From positions 1 through 60,432 of the forward strand of contig NZ_LSIF01000042.1 in the NCBI RefSeq assembly GCF_001556105.1: a stretch of 60,432 nt of DNA. The letters run 5' to 3'. Shown piece by piece: positions 35,764 to 45,855 of the stretch. Made by a program: the position numbers and the translations under genes. Each line of letters opens with the position of its first letter. Position 1 is the first letter of the stretch. Origin of the DNA: Pseudoxanthomonas mexicana (GTDB taxonomy: Bacteria; Pseudomonadota; Gammaproteobacteria; Xanthomonadales; Xanthomonadaceae). The notes beneath the pieces are model-generated. The model saw only the letters and a program-made list of their open reading frames with translations, had not been told where the DNA came from and did no database searches.

Positions 35764-36510
35764 TCAGGCGTGCGCGTACTCCGGCATGGCGTCCCAAGTC
35801 CGACCGAGCAACTCGCGCCCGTTGGATTTCTTGTCGCGCTTGACGCCGTCTGCGCCGAACGCACCCCACTGCTTGAAGAAGAAACGCACGCCCTGCTCGT
35901 CGCATTGACGCTTCACGTTGAGCGCCCAGGCCTCATTCATCGGCCGGGCGCCGTGACCCGACTCACCACCCACGATCACCCAGTCGATGCCGGCAAGATC
36001 GAGCTTGCCAACATCTTCCAGCAGTGGCTCGACGCTGAGGAACTTGACGCTCGCCTTTGCTGATTGAAGGTGCGCGATGCGCGGCACGCCATGACGCTTG
36101 TTCTCGACGGAGACGCCGATCCAGACGTTCGCTGGGATCGCGCGCTCCTGGCTGTAATCCGCAATGCGCTCCGCCCGCTTCGTGAGCACCTGGAACGTGT
36201 GCTGCGGGCATCGCGCCATGACGTCGAACACGCGATCGATGAAGCTCTCCGGCACCGCCGTGTGGAAGAGGTCGCTCATCGAGTTGACGAAATAGACCGT
36301 CGGCTGCTTCTTCTTCAGCGGCTCATCAAGGCGGAATGGCAGTGTCCGAACTTTCTTGAAGCCCTGCTCGTAGCCGGCTACGCCCATGGCCTGCAGACGT
36401 CGCGCCATGGTCTCCGCGTAGCAATGCTTGCACCCGGCACTGAGCTTGGTGCAGCCGACCACCGGGTTCCACGTGCTTTCGGTCCATTCGATTCTGGATT
36501 TTGTGGTCAC
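35764..36510 (-). CDS. DUF5131 (phage Gp37/Gp68-like) three-Cys-motif protein
   Basis: A 248-residue protein of the Gp37/Gp68 family. The N-terminus has the diagnostic IEWTESTWNPVVGCTKLSAGC followed by KHCYAETMARRL, a C-x6-C-x2-C cluster like a radical-SAM iron-sulfur site. Later blocks are FVNSMSDLFH, FQVLTKRAER, WIGVSVEN, FLSVEPLLEDVG and WVIVGGESGHGARPM. Family members occur in phages and mobile islands and are thought to be radical-SAM-like, with unknown substrate. The upstream gene encodes TcmP, the recognised partner, ending 11 bases before this start, so both form an operon. Confidence 0.88.
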   Translation of the reverse strand: MTTKSRIEWTESTWNPVVGCTKLSAGCKHCYAETMARRLQAMGVAGYEQGFKKVRTLPFRLDEPLKKKQPTVYFVNSMSDLFHTAVPESFIDRVFDVMARCPQHTFQVLTKRAERIADYSQERAIPANVWIGVSVENKRHGVPRIAHLQSAKASVKFLSVEPLLEDVGKLDLAGIDWVIVGGESGHGARPMNEAWALNVKRQCDEQGVRFFFKQWGAFGADGVKRDKKSNGRELLGRTWDAMPEYAHA

Positions 36511-36521
36511 TTCTGCAGCCC

Positions 36522-37349
36522 TCAGAAATTGAATCCGCGCTGCGGCTCAACTTGGCGAATCTCATCCCAGAACTTCTTGCCAAGATCATTGCGAGAAACA
36601 CTTACAAGCCAATAGAACGGCTGATTTTTATCTCCCGTCACTCGCTCAGCACCGCCGACCTTGTAGTCGAGCGACTCCAGCAACGAACGCCAATGAGCAA
36701 AGACTCCTTGGCGGACAATCTCATCTTTTTGACGCCAGTCGATTTTCTCAACCGCGCCCGGAGCAAAAGCCTCCAGAACGCCAGTTTCCTTATATAGACG
36801 GATGTTCCTGTTCAGATCCATCTCGCTGACATGAATGATCATGTCCATCCGCTCGAGCGCTGCTAGTGTTCGAATGATGCTAAATGGGAGCGCATTAAGA
36901 TTGTATGGATCTAGAAACGCGAGATGGAGGCCGTAGCGATGCAACCTTGAGACTATCTTGATCGCTGTATCTTCAGCTTTGCCAGGATAACCAAACGCCT
37001 TTGACGTCCCTCCAATCCGAGCAATCCCCTTTAGACAATCATCAATGTTCTTGCCATCAACATCACCCACATGAACCTCGGTGAATGGGACATCTTTGAC
37101 AGCCTCCCGAACGGCTAGAACAGCTCCACCATCCTTGATCTCTGCCTCACCCTTGATCTGAACTTTTCCAGGGCCACAGTACAAATCAATGTACGTCGAT
37201 CCTGCGTTGACGAACTTCGCTCTCGTCCTTCTCGTTATATCGACGTACTTTCGAAGGCGATCATGCTTCTCTTGAGACCATGCACCAACGTTCTCAATTC
37301 TGGTTCCATCCGAATCTAGCTCATACCGCTCGTTGCTGGACTTTGTCAT
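36522..37349 (-). CDS. tcmP: Three-Cys-motif partner protein TcmP
   Basis: A 275-residue TcmP homologue. Marks are YIDLYCGPGKV near residue 53 (a SAM-methyltransferase-like glycine loop), a mid-protein LAFLDPYNLNALPF, and IIHVSEMDLNRN. TcmP proteins are defined by co-occurrence with Gp37/Gp68-type three-Cys proteins, exactly as here. The molecular role is unknown; a methyltransferase-like fold is plausible. GC is near 48% by eye, far lower than the flanking AMP nucleosidase gene, so it was probably acquired horizontally. ATG 37349 has AGAGGAAGG upstream. It begins 36 bases after the nucleosidase stop. Confidence 0.88.
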   Translation of the reverse strand: MTKSSNERYELDSDGTRIENVGAWSQEKHDRLRKYVDITRRTRAKFVNAGSTYIDLYCGPGKVQIKGEAEIKDGGAVLAVREAVKDVPFTEVHVGDVDGKNIDDCLKGIARIGGTSKAFGYPGKAEDTAIKIVSRLHRYGLHLAFLDPYNLNALPFSIIRTLAALERMDMIIHVSEMDLNRNIRLYKETGVLEAFAPGAVEKIDWRQKDEIVRQGVFAHWRSLLESLDYKVGGAERVTGDKNQPFYWLVSVSRNDLGKKFWDEIRQVEPQRGFNF

Positions 37350-37385
37350 TTTGCCTTCCTCTGGCTTCCATTGTGGTTGCTTAGA

Positions 37386-38162
37386 TCATTCGTCGAACCG
37401 CAGATGCCGCACCGACTTGCCGTTGCGGCGGATCAGCTTCAGCGCTTCGATGCCGACGGTGATGTGGTTCTCGACGAACGAGGAGCTGACCTTGGCGTCG
37501 CTGGCTTCGGTCTTCACGCCTTCCGGAATCATCGGCTGGTCGCTGACAAGCAGCAGCGCGCCGCAGGGAATGCGGTTGGCGAAGCCGGCGGCGAAGACGG
37601 TGGCGGTTTCCATGTCGATGGCCATGCAGCGCATCGCGCGCAGGCGCTCCTTGAACGCGACGTCGTGTTCCCACACCCGGCGGTTGGTGGTGTACACCGT
37701 GCCGGTCCAATAGTCGTGGCCCAGGTCGCGGATCATCGTCGACACCGCACGCTGCAATGCGAACGCCGGCAGCGCCGGCACTTCCGGCAGCAGGTAGTCG
37801 TTGCTGGTGCCCTCGCCGCGGATCGCCGCGATCGGCAGCACCAGGTCGCCCAGCTCGTTCTTGCGCTTCAGACCGCCGCACTTGCCGAGGAACAGCACCG
37901 CCTTCGGCATGATCGCCGACAGCAGGTCCATCATCGTCGCCGCGTTGGGGCTGCCCATGCCGAAGTTGATCATGGTGATGCCGTCGGCGGTGGCGCTGGC
38001 CATCGGCCGGTCCAGGCCGACGATGGGCGCACCGGTGAGCTGCGAAAATACGTTGAGGTAGCCGCCGAAATTGGTCAGCAGCACATGCTCGCCGAACTGG
38101 TCCAGTGGCACGCCGGTGTAGCGCGGCAGCCAGTTGTCGACGATCTCGTTCTTGTCCTTCAT
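37386..38162 (-). CDS. amn: AMP nucleosidase
   Basis: A 258-residue protein of the nucleoside phosphorylase fold, matching the short AMP nucleosidase form that cleaves AMP to adenine and ribose-5-phosphate. Conserved regions are TNFGGYLNVF, MINFGMGSPNAATMMDLLSA, AVLFLGKCGGLK, and the base/ribose site AIDMETATVFAAGF followed by LLVSDQPM. The ATG at 38162 (MKDKNEIVDNWLPRY) with GAGG upstream is preferred; the frame extends to 38222 with a basic, unconserved sequence. High GC and conserved, it is core chromosome. The accessory TcmP/DUF5131 genes follow in the same direction. Confidence 0.92.
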   Translation of the reverse strand: MKDKNEIVDNWLPRYTGVPLDQFGEHVLLTNFGGYLNVFSQLTGAPIVGLDRPMASATADGITMINFGMGSPNAATMMDLLSAIMPKAVLFLGKCGGLKRKNELGDLVLPIAAIRGEGTSNDYLLPEVPALPAFALQRAVSTMIRDLGHDYWTGTVYTTNRRVWEHDVAFKERLRAMRCMAIDMETATVFAAGFANRIPCGALLLVSDQPMIPEGVKTEASDAKVSSSFVENHITVGIEALKLIRRNGKSVRHLRFDE

Positions 38163-38276
38163 GCCTAGCCTCTTTTTCTTGTTGTTGTACCGGCGATTCT
38201 GGCACGACTGCGACGCACGCACTTGGCAAGGCGCGCCGTGGCCGGTTAGGTTTCGGTCTCTTCCAGGGGATACACG

Positions 38277-39694
<1,418 letters not shown>

Positions 39695-39698
<4 letters not shown>

Positions 39699-40917
39699 GC
39701 CGCCTGTCGCTTCGCGCCCTGTGCGTGGCGCTGGCCGTCGCGTGTTCGCCCGCGGCGGCGCAGGACGTCCTGATCCGCAACGCCACCGTGCACACCGCCA
39801 GTGCGCAGGGCACGCTGCAGAACGCCGACGTGCTGGTGCGCAACGGCGTGGTGCAGGTCGTGGGTAGCGGGCTGGCCGCGCCGGGCGCGACGGTGGTGGA
39901 GGCCAACGGCCGTCCGCTGACGCCGGCGCTGTTCGGCGGCATCACCGAGATCGGTATCGAAGAGGTGTCGGGCGAGTCGTCGACCGCGGATTCGGCGGTG
40001 ACGCTGCAGGACCAGCCGATGCGGCCGGAGTTCGACGTGACGCTGGCGTACAACCCGGCGTCGGTGCTGATTCCGGTGACGCGCGTGGAAGGCGTCGGCT
40101 TCACCCTGCTGGCCGCCTCGACCGGCGGTTCCTTCATCGCTGGCCAGGGCGGCGTGGTGCGGCTGGACGGCAGCCCTGATCCGGTTGGCCCGCGTGCGCT
40201 GTTCGTGCGGCTCGGAGGTGGTGGCGCGGCCGACCTGAGCGGCAAGTCGCGTGCGGCGCAATGGATGTTGCTGGACCAGATGGTGGCCGAGGCGCGAGGC
40301 CGCGTGCCGGTGGATTCACCGCATGCGCTGCTGACACCGGCGGGCGCATCGTGGTGGCGGTGAACCGCGCGGCCGACATCCGCCAGCTGCTGCGCTGGTC
40401 GCAGCGCGAGAACGTGCGTATCGCCATCGCCGGTGGTGCGGAAGCATGGACGCTGGCGCCGCAACTTGCGCAGGCGAAGGTGCCGGTGTTCGTGGATGCG
40501 CTGGCGGACCTGCCGGCGGACTTCGACCAGATCGGTGCCTCGCTGGAGAACGCCGCGCGACTGGACCGCGCGGGCGTGCCGGTGGGGTTCTCGCAAGCCG
40601 GCGAATCGCACAACGCGCGCAAGAACCGCCAGCTGGCCGGCAACGCAGTGGCGAACGGCCTGCCGTGGGAAGACGGCCTGGCTGGCCTGACCCGCGTGCC
40701 GGCAGAGGCGTTCGGCGTCGGCGACCGCGTGGGCAGCATCGCGCCGGGCAAGCTCGCCGACCTGGTGCTGTGGAGCGGCGATCCACTCGACGTGGCGAAT
40801 ACCGCGGAGCAGGTGTGGCTGGGCGGCCGGGCGATCCCGATGCGCTCGCGCCAGACCGAACTTCGCGACCGTTACCTGCAGCAGGCCGGTCCGCTGCCGC
40901 GCGCGTATTCGAAGTAA
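39695..40917 (+). pseudogene. Frameshifted second amidohydrolase-like gene, HxH motif absent
   Basis: It starts at ATG 39695, overlapping the upstream stop. Signal peptide MSRLSLRALCVALAVACSPAAA, then DVLIRNATVHTASAQGTL. In this frame translation stops at 40361-40363 after HALLTPAGASWWR. The second frame continues from about 40340 as GGRIVVAVNRAADIRQLL to GSIAPGKLADLVLWSGDPLDVANTAEQVWLGGRAIPM and ends at 40917. Restoring one base near CCGGCGGGCGCATC joins the two halves into about 408 residues. The normal HxH is replaced by TPALFGGITEIG, so even the intact product would lack the metal site. A sequencing error, a true pseudogene or a -1 frameshift could each explain the break. Confidence 0.85.
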
Positions 40918-40919
40918 GC

Positions 40920-40935
40920 GACGCCCGCGGGCGTC
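40920..40935. repeat. 16-bp perfect palindrome between convergent genes
   Basis: GACGCCCGCGGGCGTC, overlapping the stop of the diguanylate cyclase gene. No T-tract. It may act as a weak transcription barrier. Confidence 0.5.
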
Positions 40936-42613
40936 ACTCCACGGGGGCGCCTTCGGGCGCCTTCGTGCTATGGGTGGGCAGCGCGACGGAGCGTTCGTCC
41001 ATCACGCGATCGCCACCGGCGCGTTTCGCGGCGTACATGGCATGGTCCGCGCGCGCGATCAGCGACGCCACGGTGTCTCCATCGCGCGCCTGGGCGACAC
41101 CAAGGCTGGCGGTGAGCGCCACCTCGACGCCATCCACCACGGCGCAGTCGTGGCGGATGCGCGCGACCACCTGTTCGCCGATGCGGGCGGCCGACACCAG
41201 GCCGGCACCGGACAGCACCAGCACGAATTCCTCGCCACCCAGGCGGCCGATCTGGTCGCCGTACTGGAACTGTTCGCTGACCGCGCGCGTCACCGCACGC
41301 AGGCACGCATCGCCCAGCGCGTGACCGTGGCGATCATTGATCTGCTTGAACTGGTCGAGGTCGATGAAGAGCAACGAGACCGGGATCTGTTCGCGCTGCC
41401 GCTCGATCAGCGCCCAGTCCAGGCGGTGTTCGATACCGCCGCGGTTGAGCACGCCGGTCAGGCCGTCGCGCTCGGCATGCGCCTTGGCGCTGTCGCGCTC
41501 GCGGCGGAAGGTGAGCATGCGATCGGCCAGTCCCAGCGCCAGGACCACGGCGGTAGAAGCGAGCACCCACGGCAAGCCGTACTCCAGCCAGGGTTCGGCG
41601 CGCTCGCCGGCACTGAATCGCAGCGCGCGCGTCATCGTGAAGACCAGCATAGGCACCCACGCGATCAGGACGTAGGCCGCATGCCGCTGGCCGCGGCGCC
41701 ACGCCACGACCAGCGTGACCAGCGCGATCGCGTTGGTCAGCAGGAACAGGGCATTGGCGATGTCGGGGAACCAGGTCTTGTCGGCCGGCCATGGCGACAA
41801 CAGCAACACCAGCGTCAGGCCGCAGCCGTACGCACCAACGATACGCATGGCGCCGGCGAGACGCGGCGTGACCTTGCGCAGGCCGGCATAGTCCAGCCAC
41901 AGGTAGACCAGCAGGATGGTGGCCAGCGTGCCGGTGATCCAGATGCCCTGGGCACCGAAGCGGGCCAGCACCGACAAACCGGGCCACGCGTACGCTTCGC
42001 CGTAGGAACACAGCGCGTACAGCAACTGGAACAGCATGGCGCCGGCGTAGAGCAGGTAGACGCGGTCGCGCAGTACCGCCCAGAACAGCAGCACCGCCAG
42101 CGACACGCCCAGCACCACGCCGATCGCGGGCAGCAACATGCGGATGTGCCACAGGTCGGCGGCGGCGTAGGCCGGGCCCGGTTCCACCGCGACCCGCAGC
42201 GGGTATCGCGCACCCTCGACCTTGACGTAGACAGGCCCATCGCCACGCAGCGGAAACACCAGCGCACGCCGGCTGTATTGCGGATCGAGCGCGCGACTGA
42301 AGATGTCCTGCCGACGCGCCACGCCGCCGGGTCGGTCACGCACGCTCACGCTTGCGGTGTAGGGGTGGTAGAACACCAGCAACGGCTCGGACACGCCCGG
42401 CGCGGGTTGCACACGCCATTCCCCGTTGCCGAGCACGCGCACGCCGCTGTCGCCGCTGTCGAAGCGACGTTCTGAAAATAGCCCGGCGCGCTGTCCGGCC
42501 TGCTGTTCCAGCGCCACTGGCTGGAGGCGGTCGATCCGCGCGATGTTTTCCCCATGCGCGCCCGCCGGCAGCAGGGCGAGCAGCAGCAGTAACCTCCACC
42601 ACCGCTGTTTCAT
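40934..42613 (-). CDS. Membrane diguanylate cyclase with 7TMR-DISM-type sensor
   Basis: A 559-residue protein: signal peptide (1-21), periplasmic beta-rich domain (about 22-155), seven TM helices (about 160-375) and a GGDEF domain (about 395-540). The active site is GGEEF in QIGRLGGEEFVLV, and the metal/GTP region is LLFIDLDQFKQINDRHGHALGD, so synthesis of c-di-GMP is expected. The RxxD inhibitory site, normally five residues before GGEEF, reads QYGD and is degenerate, so product feedback may be weak. Layout fits the 7TMR-DISM class that senses carbohydrates or other ligands. The divergent intergenic region holds two Clp-type sites. Confidence 0.93.
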   Translation of the reverse strand: MKQRWWRLLLLLALLPAGAHGENIARIDRLQPVALEQQAGQRAGLFSERRFDSGDSGVRVLGNGEWRVQPAPGVSEPLLVFYHPYTASVSVRDRPGGVARRQDIFSRALDPQYSRRALVFPLRGDGPVYVKVEGARYPLRVAVEPGPAYAAADLWHIRMLLPAIGVVLGVSLAVLLFWAVLRDRVYLLYAGAMLFQLLYALCSYGEAYAWPGLSVLARFGAQGIWITGTLATILLVYLWLDYAGLRKVTPRLAGAMRIVGAYGCGLTLVLLLSPWPADKTWFPDIANALFLLTNAIALVTLVVAWRRGQRHAAYVLIAWVPMLVFTMTRALRFSAGERAEPWLEYGLPWVLASTAVVLALGLADRMLTFRRERDSAKAHAERDGLTGVLNRGGIEHRLDWALIERQREQIPVSLLFIDLDQFKQINDRHGHALGDACLRAVTRAVSEQFQYGDQIGRLGGEEFVLVLSGAGLVSAARIGEQVVARIRHDCAVVDGVEVALTASLGVAQARDGDTVASLIARADHAMYAAKRAGGDRVMDERSVALPTHSTKAPEGAPVE

Positions 42614-42683
42614 GTTGCCCCTTCCCCTACGCGGCGAGTGTCGGGCGCGGCCTGACCCGCGACAAGTCCAGCGCCACTGCTTT

Positions 42684-42699
42684 TGTGACTCATATCACG
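42684..42699. promoter_or_regulatory. CRP/Clp-type operator, site 1
   Basis: TGTGA-CTCATA-TCACG: both half-sites match the CRP/Clp consensus TGTGA-N6-TCACA, the second with one change. It lies 71 bases upstream of the cyclase gene. In Xanthomonas, Clp is a CRP homologue whose DNA binding is blocked by c-di-GMP. Confidence 0.65.
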
Positions 42700-42773
42700 C
42701 AATTTGTGCGCTGCAGGCCCCGCCGCGCATCTGATGGCGGCCGCGTTTTCCGCGACGGGTCACATCACAAAAG

Positions 42774-42789
42774 AGTGACTCAATTCACA
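42774..42789. promoter_or_regulatory. CRP/Clp-type operator, site 2
   Basis: AGTGA-CTCAAT-TCACA: one change in the first half, second half exact. It is about 90 bases from site 1 and 88 bases upstream of the DegV gene, so it is better placed for that gene. Another GTCAC/TCACA element lies just before it at 42759-42769. Confidence 0.6.
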
Positions 42790-42877
42790 CTTCATGCGTT
42801 TATCCAGCGACTTGCCTGACGTTCTCCGCTAGTTTTCCGGAGATAGATACAGATGCGACGATGCCGGGAGGGGCTAG

Positions 42878-43825
42878 ATGCGCATAGGGATAGTCGTCGA
42901 TTCAGCGTGTGACCTGCCTCTGGATTACCTCGAGCGGCACAACATCATCATCCTGCCGATCACCGTACGGATCGGCGAGGCCGTCCTGGCCGACCACCGC
43001 GACGAACAGGCCACGCTGAGCTTCCTGCACGCGCACGTGGCCGAGCGCGGGCATGAGGCCGAGACCACCCCGTTCACCGTCAACCAGATCCGCGACCTGT
43101 TCCTGGGGCGGCTGGTGATCGACTATGACCATGTCTTCTGCATGACGATCACCAAGACGCGGTCGCCGATCCACGAGAACGCGATGCAGGCCAGCTTCGC
43201 CATCCTCAACGACTACAAGCCGGTGCGGCAGGCCGCGGGCCACAGCTCGCCGTTCGCGCTGCGCGTGATCGATACGCAGAACCTGTTCGCCGCGCAGGGC
43301 ATCACCGCGGTGGAGGCCGTCCGCATGCGCGATGCCGGCACCAGCGTGCAGCAGACCCGTGTGCGACTGGAAGAACTGGCGCAGAACACGCACGGCTACA
43401 TGATCCCGCGCGATCTCTACTACCTGCGCAACCGTGCGCGTACCAAGGGCGACCGCAGCGTCGGCCTGCTCAGCGCCGCACTGGGCAGCGCGCTGGACAT
43501 CAAGCCCGTGCTGTACGGCCACGCCGGCAACACCGAGCCGGTCGCCAAGATCAAGGGCTTCGAGAACGCGGTGGAGCAGATGTTTAAGTTCACCGGCAAC
43601 CGGGTGATGGCCGGCCTGATGACGCCGACCGTCTGCCTGAGCTACGGCGGCGAGCTGTCGGAACTGCGTGCCCTCCCGGGTTACCAGCGCCTGCGCGACA
43701 TCTGCGAGAACAACAAGGTCGAAGTGTTCGAGAGCGTGATGAGCCTGACGGGCATGGTCAATGTCGGCAAGGGCGCCGTGGTCGCCGCCTTCGCCGCTCC
43801 GCCGGCCCCGTTCAAGCCGGCATAA
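42878..43825 (+). CDS. DegV-family fatty-acid-binding protein
   Basis: A 315-residue DegV protein. The N-terminus is the family signature GIVVDSACDLPLDYLERHNI, followed by PITVRIGE, and a central TTPFTVNQIRD with the Ser/Thr-rich fatty-acid head-group site. The C-terminal domain contains YYLRNRARTKGDRSVGLLSAALGSALDIKPVLYGHAGNTEPV. DegV/FakB-like proteins bind fatty acids; in Firmicutes they deliver them to FakA kinase, but no FakA gene is nearby. Its role in proteobacteria is uncertain. ATG 42878 has GGGAGGGG upstream. It may be controlled by the Clp-type site at 42774. Confidence 0.9.
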   Translation: MRIGIVVDSACDLPLDYLERHNIIILPITVRIGEAVLADHRDEQATLSFLHAHVAERGHEAETTPFTVNQIRDLFLGRLVIDYDHVFCMTITKTRSPIHENAMQASFAILNDYKPVRQAAGHSSPFALRVIDTQNLFAAQGITAVEAVRMRDAGTSVQQTRVRLEELAQNTHGYMIPRDLYYLRNRARTKGDRSVGLLSAALGSALDIKPVLYGHAGNTEPVAKIKGFENAVEQMFKFTGNRVMAGLMTPTVCLSYGGELSELRALPGYQRLRDICENNKVEVFESVMSLTGMVNVGKGAVVAAFAAPPAPFKPA

Positions 43826-43881
43826 CGGCGGGCTAACGCGCCGTGGATGACGCTATGCCCCGGGTTTCTACCGGGGGCGCC

Positions 43882-44226
43882 ATGGCCGTCCGTTATTACA
43901 TCAGCTTGCCGGATCCCGGCCGCGCGCGCGGCGGCGATCCGGCTTTCAGTTTCGACGCGCATGGCGCGGAGGAATTCGCCGCGCAACTCCAGCATGCGTT
44001 GCGCACCCGCCATCTGTTCGACCGCTGGCGCGCCCGCCAGGAAGAACCCGATGAAGTCGATCCCGGCCTCGGCGTGGTCGACGACGACGCGATGGTGAAC
44101 GGACGGCAGGACGACCTCAGCATCCTGCTGGTGGCCACGTCCTCGATTCCCGGCCAGGTGCTGAAGCATCGCCTGCGCCTGCTGGCGGGACATGCCTGGG
44201 AGCTGCGTGATGTATCCGCCGCGTAG
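43882..44226 (+). CDS. Hypothetical protein, short soluble type
   Basis: A 114-residue protein from ATG 43882 with a GGGGG ribosome site; the frame opens at 43843. The sequence starts AVRYYISLPDPGRARG, then has a predicted amphipathic helix (EEFAAQLQHALRTRHLFDRWRARQ), an acidic stretch, and a C-terminal strand-helix ILLVATSSIPGQVLKHRLRLLAGHAWELRDV. It contains no cysteine, membrane segment or known motif. Codon usage and GC match the core genome, so it is probably real. It lies between degV and the Dph6-like gene in the same direction. Confidence 0.65.
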   Translation: MAVRYYISLPDPGRARGGDPAFSFDAHGAEEFAAQLQHALRTRHLFDRWRARQEEPDEVDPGLGVVDDDAMVNGRQDDLSILLVATSSIPGQVLKHRLRLLAGHAWELRDVSAA

Positions 44227-44265
44227 TCCGCGGCGTCAGCGTGACGTCTCTGCCGCGTGAGCGGC

Positions 44266-44949
44266 ATGCGCATGCCCGTGCTGCTCGCCTGGAGCGGCGG
44301 CAAGGACGCAGCGTGGACGCTGCACACCCTGCGCCAGCGCGATGACGTCGAGGTGGTCAGCCTGCTGACCACGGTGACCGAAGACTACGACCGCGTCTCG
44401 ATGCAGGGTATCCGCCGCAGCGTGTTGCATGCGCAAGCACGTGCGGCCAGCCTTCCGTTGATCGAGGCGATGATCGCTGCCCGCTGCACCAACGACCACT
44501 ACGAGCGTGCGATGACGGAGGCGCTGGCCCGTGCGGCACAACGCTGGCCGACGCTGCGCACGATGGCCTTCGGCGACTTGTTCCTCGAGGACATCCGCGC
44601 CTACCGGGTGCAGAACCTGGCGAAGATCGGCTGGGACGTCATGACGCCGCTGTTCGGTGCCGACACCGGTGCGCTGGCACGGGAGATGGTCGACGGCGGC
44701 CTGCACGCGCACCTGTGCTGCGTGGATACACAGCAACTGGATACACGCTTCGCCGGCCACGCCTTCGATGCCGCGCTTTGGGACGCCTTGCCGGCACACG
44801 TCGATCCCTGCGGCGAGAACGGCGAGTTCCACACTTGTGTTTCCGCCGGCCCCATGTTCGATGCGCCGCTCACGCTGACTGAGGGCGACACCGAATTGCG
44901 CGACGGGCGCTTCGCATTCACCGACTACGTGCTCGACACCGCATCGTAG
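44266..44949 (+). CDS. Dph6-like ATP pyrophosphatase (adenine nucleotide alpha hydrolase)
   Basis: A 227-residue PP-loop enzyme. The ATP-binding motif is LLAWSGGKDAAWTL, followed by TTVTEDYDRVSMQGIR, and a C-terminal block VDPCGENGEFHTCVSAGP, all shared with the diphthine-ammonia ligase (Dph6/YbgL) family. The eukaryotic enzyme amidates diphthine on EF-2; bacteria lack diphthamide, so the role here is another ATP-dependent amidation or thiolation. Starts at GTG 44257, ATG 44266 or ATG 44272 are possible and none has a strong ribosome site; 44266 is given. A composite REP follows. Confidence 0.88.
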   Translation: MRMPVLLAWSGGKDAAWTLHTLRQRDDVEVVSLLTTVTEDYDRVSMQGIRRSVLHAQARAASLPLIEAMIAARCTNDHYERAMTEALARAAQRWPTLRTMAFGDLFLEDIRAYRVQNLAKIGWDVMTPLFGADTGALAREMVDGGLHAHLCCVDTQQLDTRFAGHAFDAALWDALPAHVDPCGENGEFHTCVSAGPMFDAPLTLTEGDTELRDGRFAFTDYVLDTAS

Positions 44950-45022
44950 GGTGGGCCCAGGCCCACCATCGCCATCCCGTCAACAACGACGACCGGGACG
45001 GCGGGCTCTGGCCCGCCTTACG
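44945..45022. repeat. Composite REP element, copy 2 (inverted relative to copy 1)
   Basis: GTAGGGTGGGCCCAGGCCCACC at its left end and GGCGGGCTCTGGCCCGCC at its right end (kept here in short form). Its reverse complement has the same order as the element at 33497-33616. It lies between convergent stops, the right palindrome abutting the fghA stop codon. Confidence 0.72.
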
Positions 45023-45854
45023 CGTTCAGCGCCTTCGCGTGATGCGCGATGTGCTCACCGATGAAGCTGGCAATGAAGTAGTAGCTGTGGTCGTAGCCGG
45101 GCTGCAAACGCAGCGTCAGCGGATGACCCGCCGCAGCGGCCGCGGCCTGCAACAGGTCAGGCTTCAACTGCGTATGCAGGAATTCATCCGCATCGCCCTG
45201 GTCGACCAGCAGCGGCAACCGCTCCGATGCGCCGCGGACCAGTTCGACGGCGTCGTACTGCTTCCAGCCTTCGCGATCGGTCCCGAGATACGCACCGAAC
45301 GCCTTCTCGCCCCACGGCACCTGCGACGGCGCGACGATCGGCGAGAACGCCGAGACACTGCGGTAGCGGCCCGGGTTCTTCAGCGCGATGGTCAGTGCGC
45401 CATGTCCGCCCATGGAGTGTCCGCTGATCGCGCGTGCACCGTTGGCTGGAAAGTGCGCTTCGATCAGCGCCGGCAGTTCGTCGACGATGTAGTCGTACAT
45501 CCGGTAGTGCGCTGACCACGGTGCCTGTGTCGCGTTGACGTAGAAGCCGGCGCCCTTGCCCAGGTCGTAGCCCTCGGCGTCGGCCACATCCTCGCCACGC
45601 GGGCTGGTGTCTGGCGCGACAAGGATCACGCCGTGCTCGGCGGCGTACCGCTGCGCGCCCGCCTTGGTGATGAAATTCTGTTCGGTGCAGGTCAGGCCGG
45701 ACAGCCAGTACAGCACCGGCAGCTTTCCGCGCTCGGCTTGCGGCGGCAGGTAGACCGCGAAGCGCATCGTGCAGCCGAGGCGCTCCGATGCATGTTCGTA
45801 GACGTCCTGCCAGCCACCGAAGCAGGCGCGGTGCTCGATCCGCTCGATCGTCAT
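45018..45854 (-). CDS. fghA: S-formylglutathione hydrolase
   Basis: A 278-residue esterase-fold hydrolase (FghA/FrmB) that cleaves S-formylglutathione to formate and glutathione. Features: YWLSGLTCTEQNFITKAG, LVAPDTSPRGEDV, the catalytic Ser in AISGHSMGGHGALTIA, a later Asp and the C-terminal His in LQPGYDHSYYFI. It is the last gene of the frmR-adhC-small gene-fghA operon, one base after the preceding stop. Length is typical. Confidence 0.95.
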   Translation of the reverse strand: MTIERIEHRACFGGWQDVYEHASERLGCTMRFAVYLPPQAERGKLPVLYWLSGLTCTEQNFITKAGAQRYAAEHGVILVAPDTSPRGEDVADAEGYDLGKGAGFYVNATQAPWSAHYRMYDYIVDELPALIEAHFPANGARAISGHSMGGHGALTIALKNPGRYRSVSAFSPIVAPSQVPWGEKAFGAYLGTDREGWKQYDAVELVRGASERLPLLVDQGDADEFLHTQLKPDLLQAAAAAAGHPLTLRLQPGYDHSYYFIASFIGEHIAHHAKALNA

Positions 45855-45855
45855 G

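Noticed and set aside
40934..40975. Hairpin GGCGCCTTCGGGCGCC in the 3' end of the diguanylate cyclase gene as a terminator
   Set aside because: It lies inside coding sequence with no T-tract.
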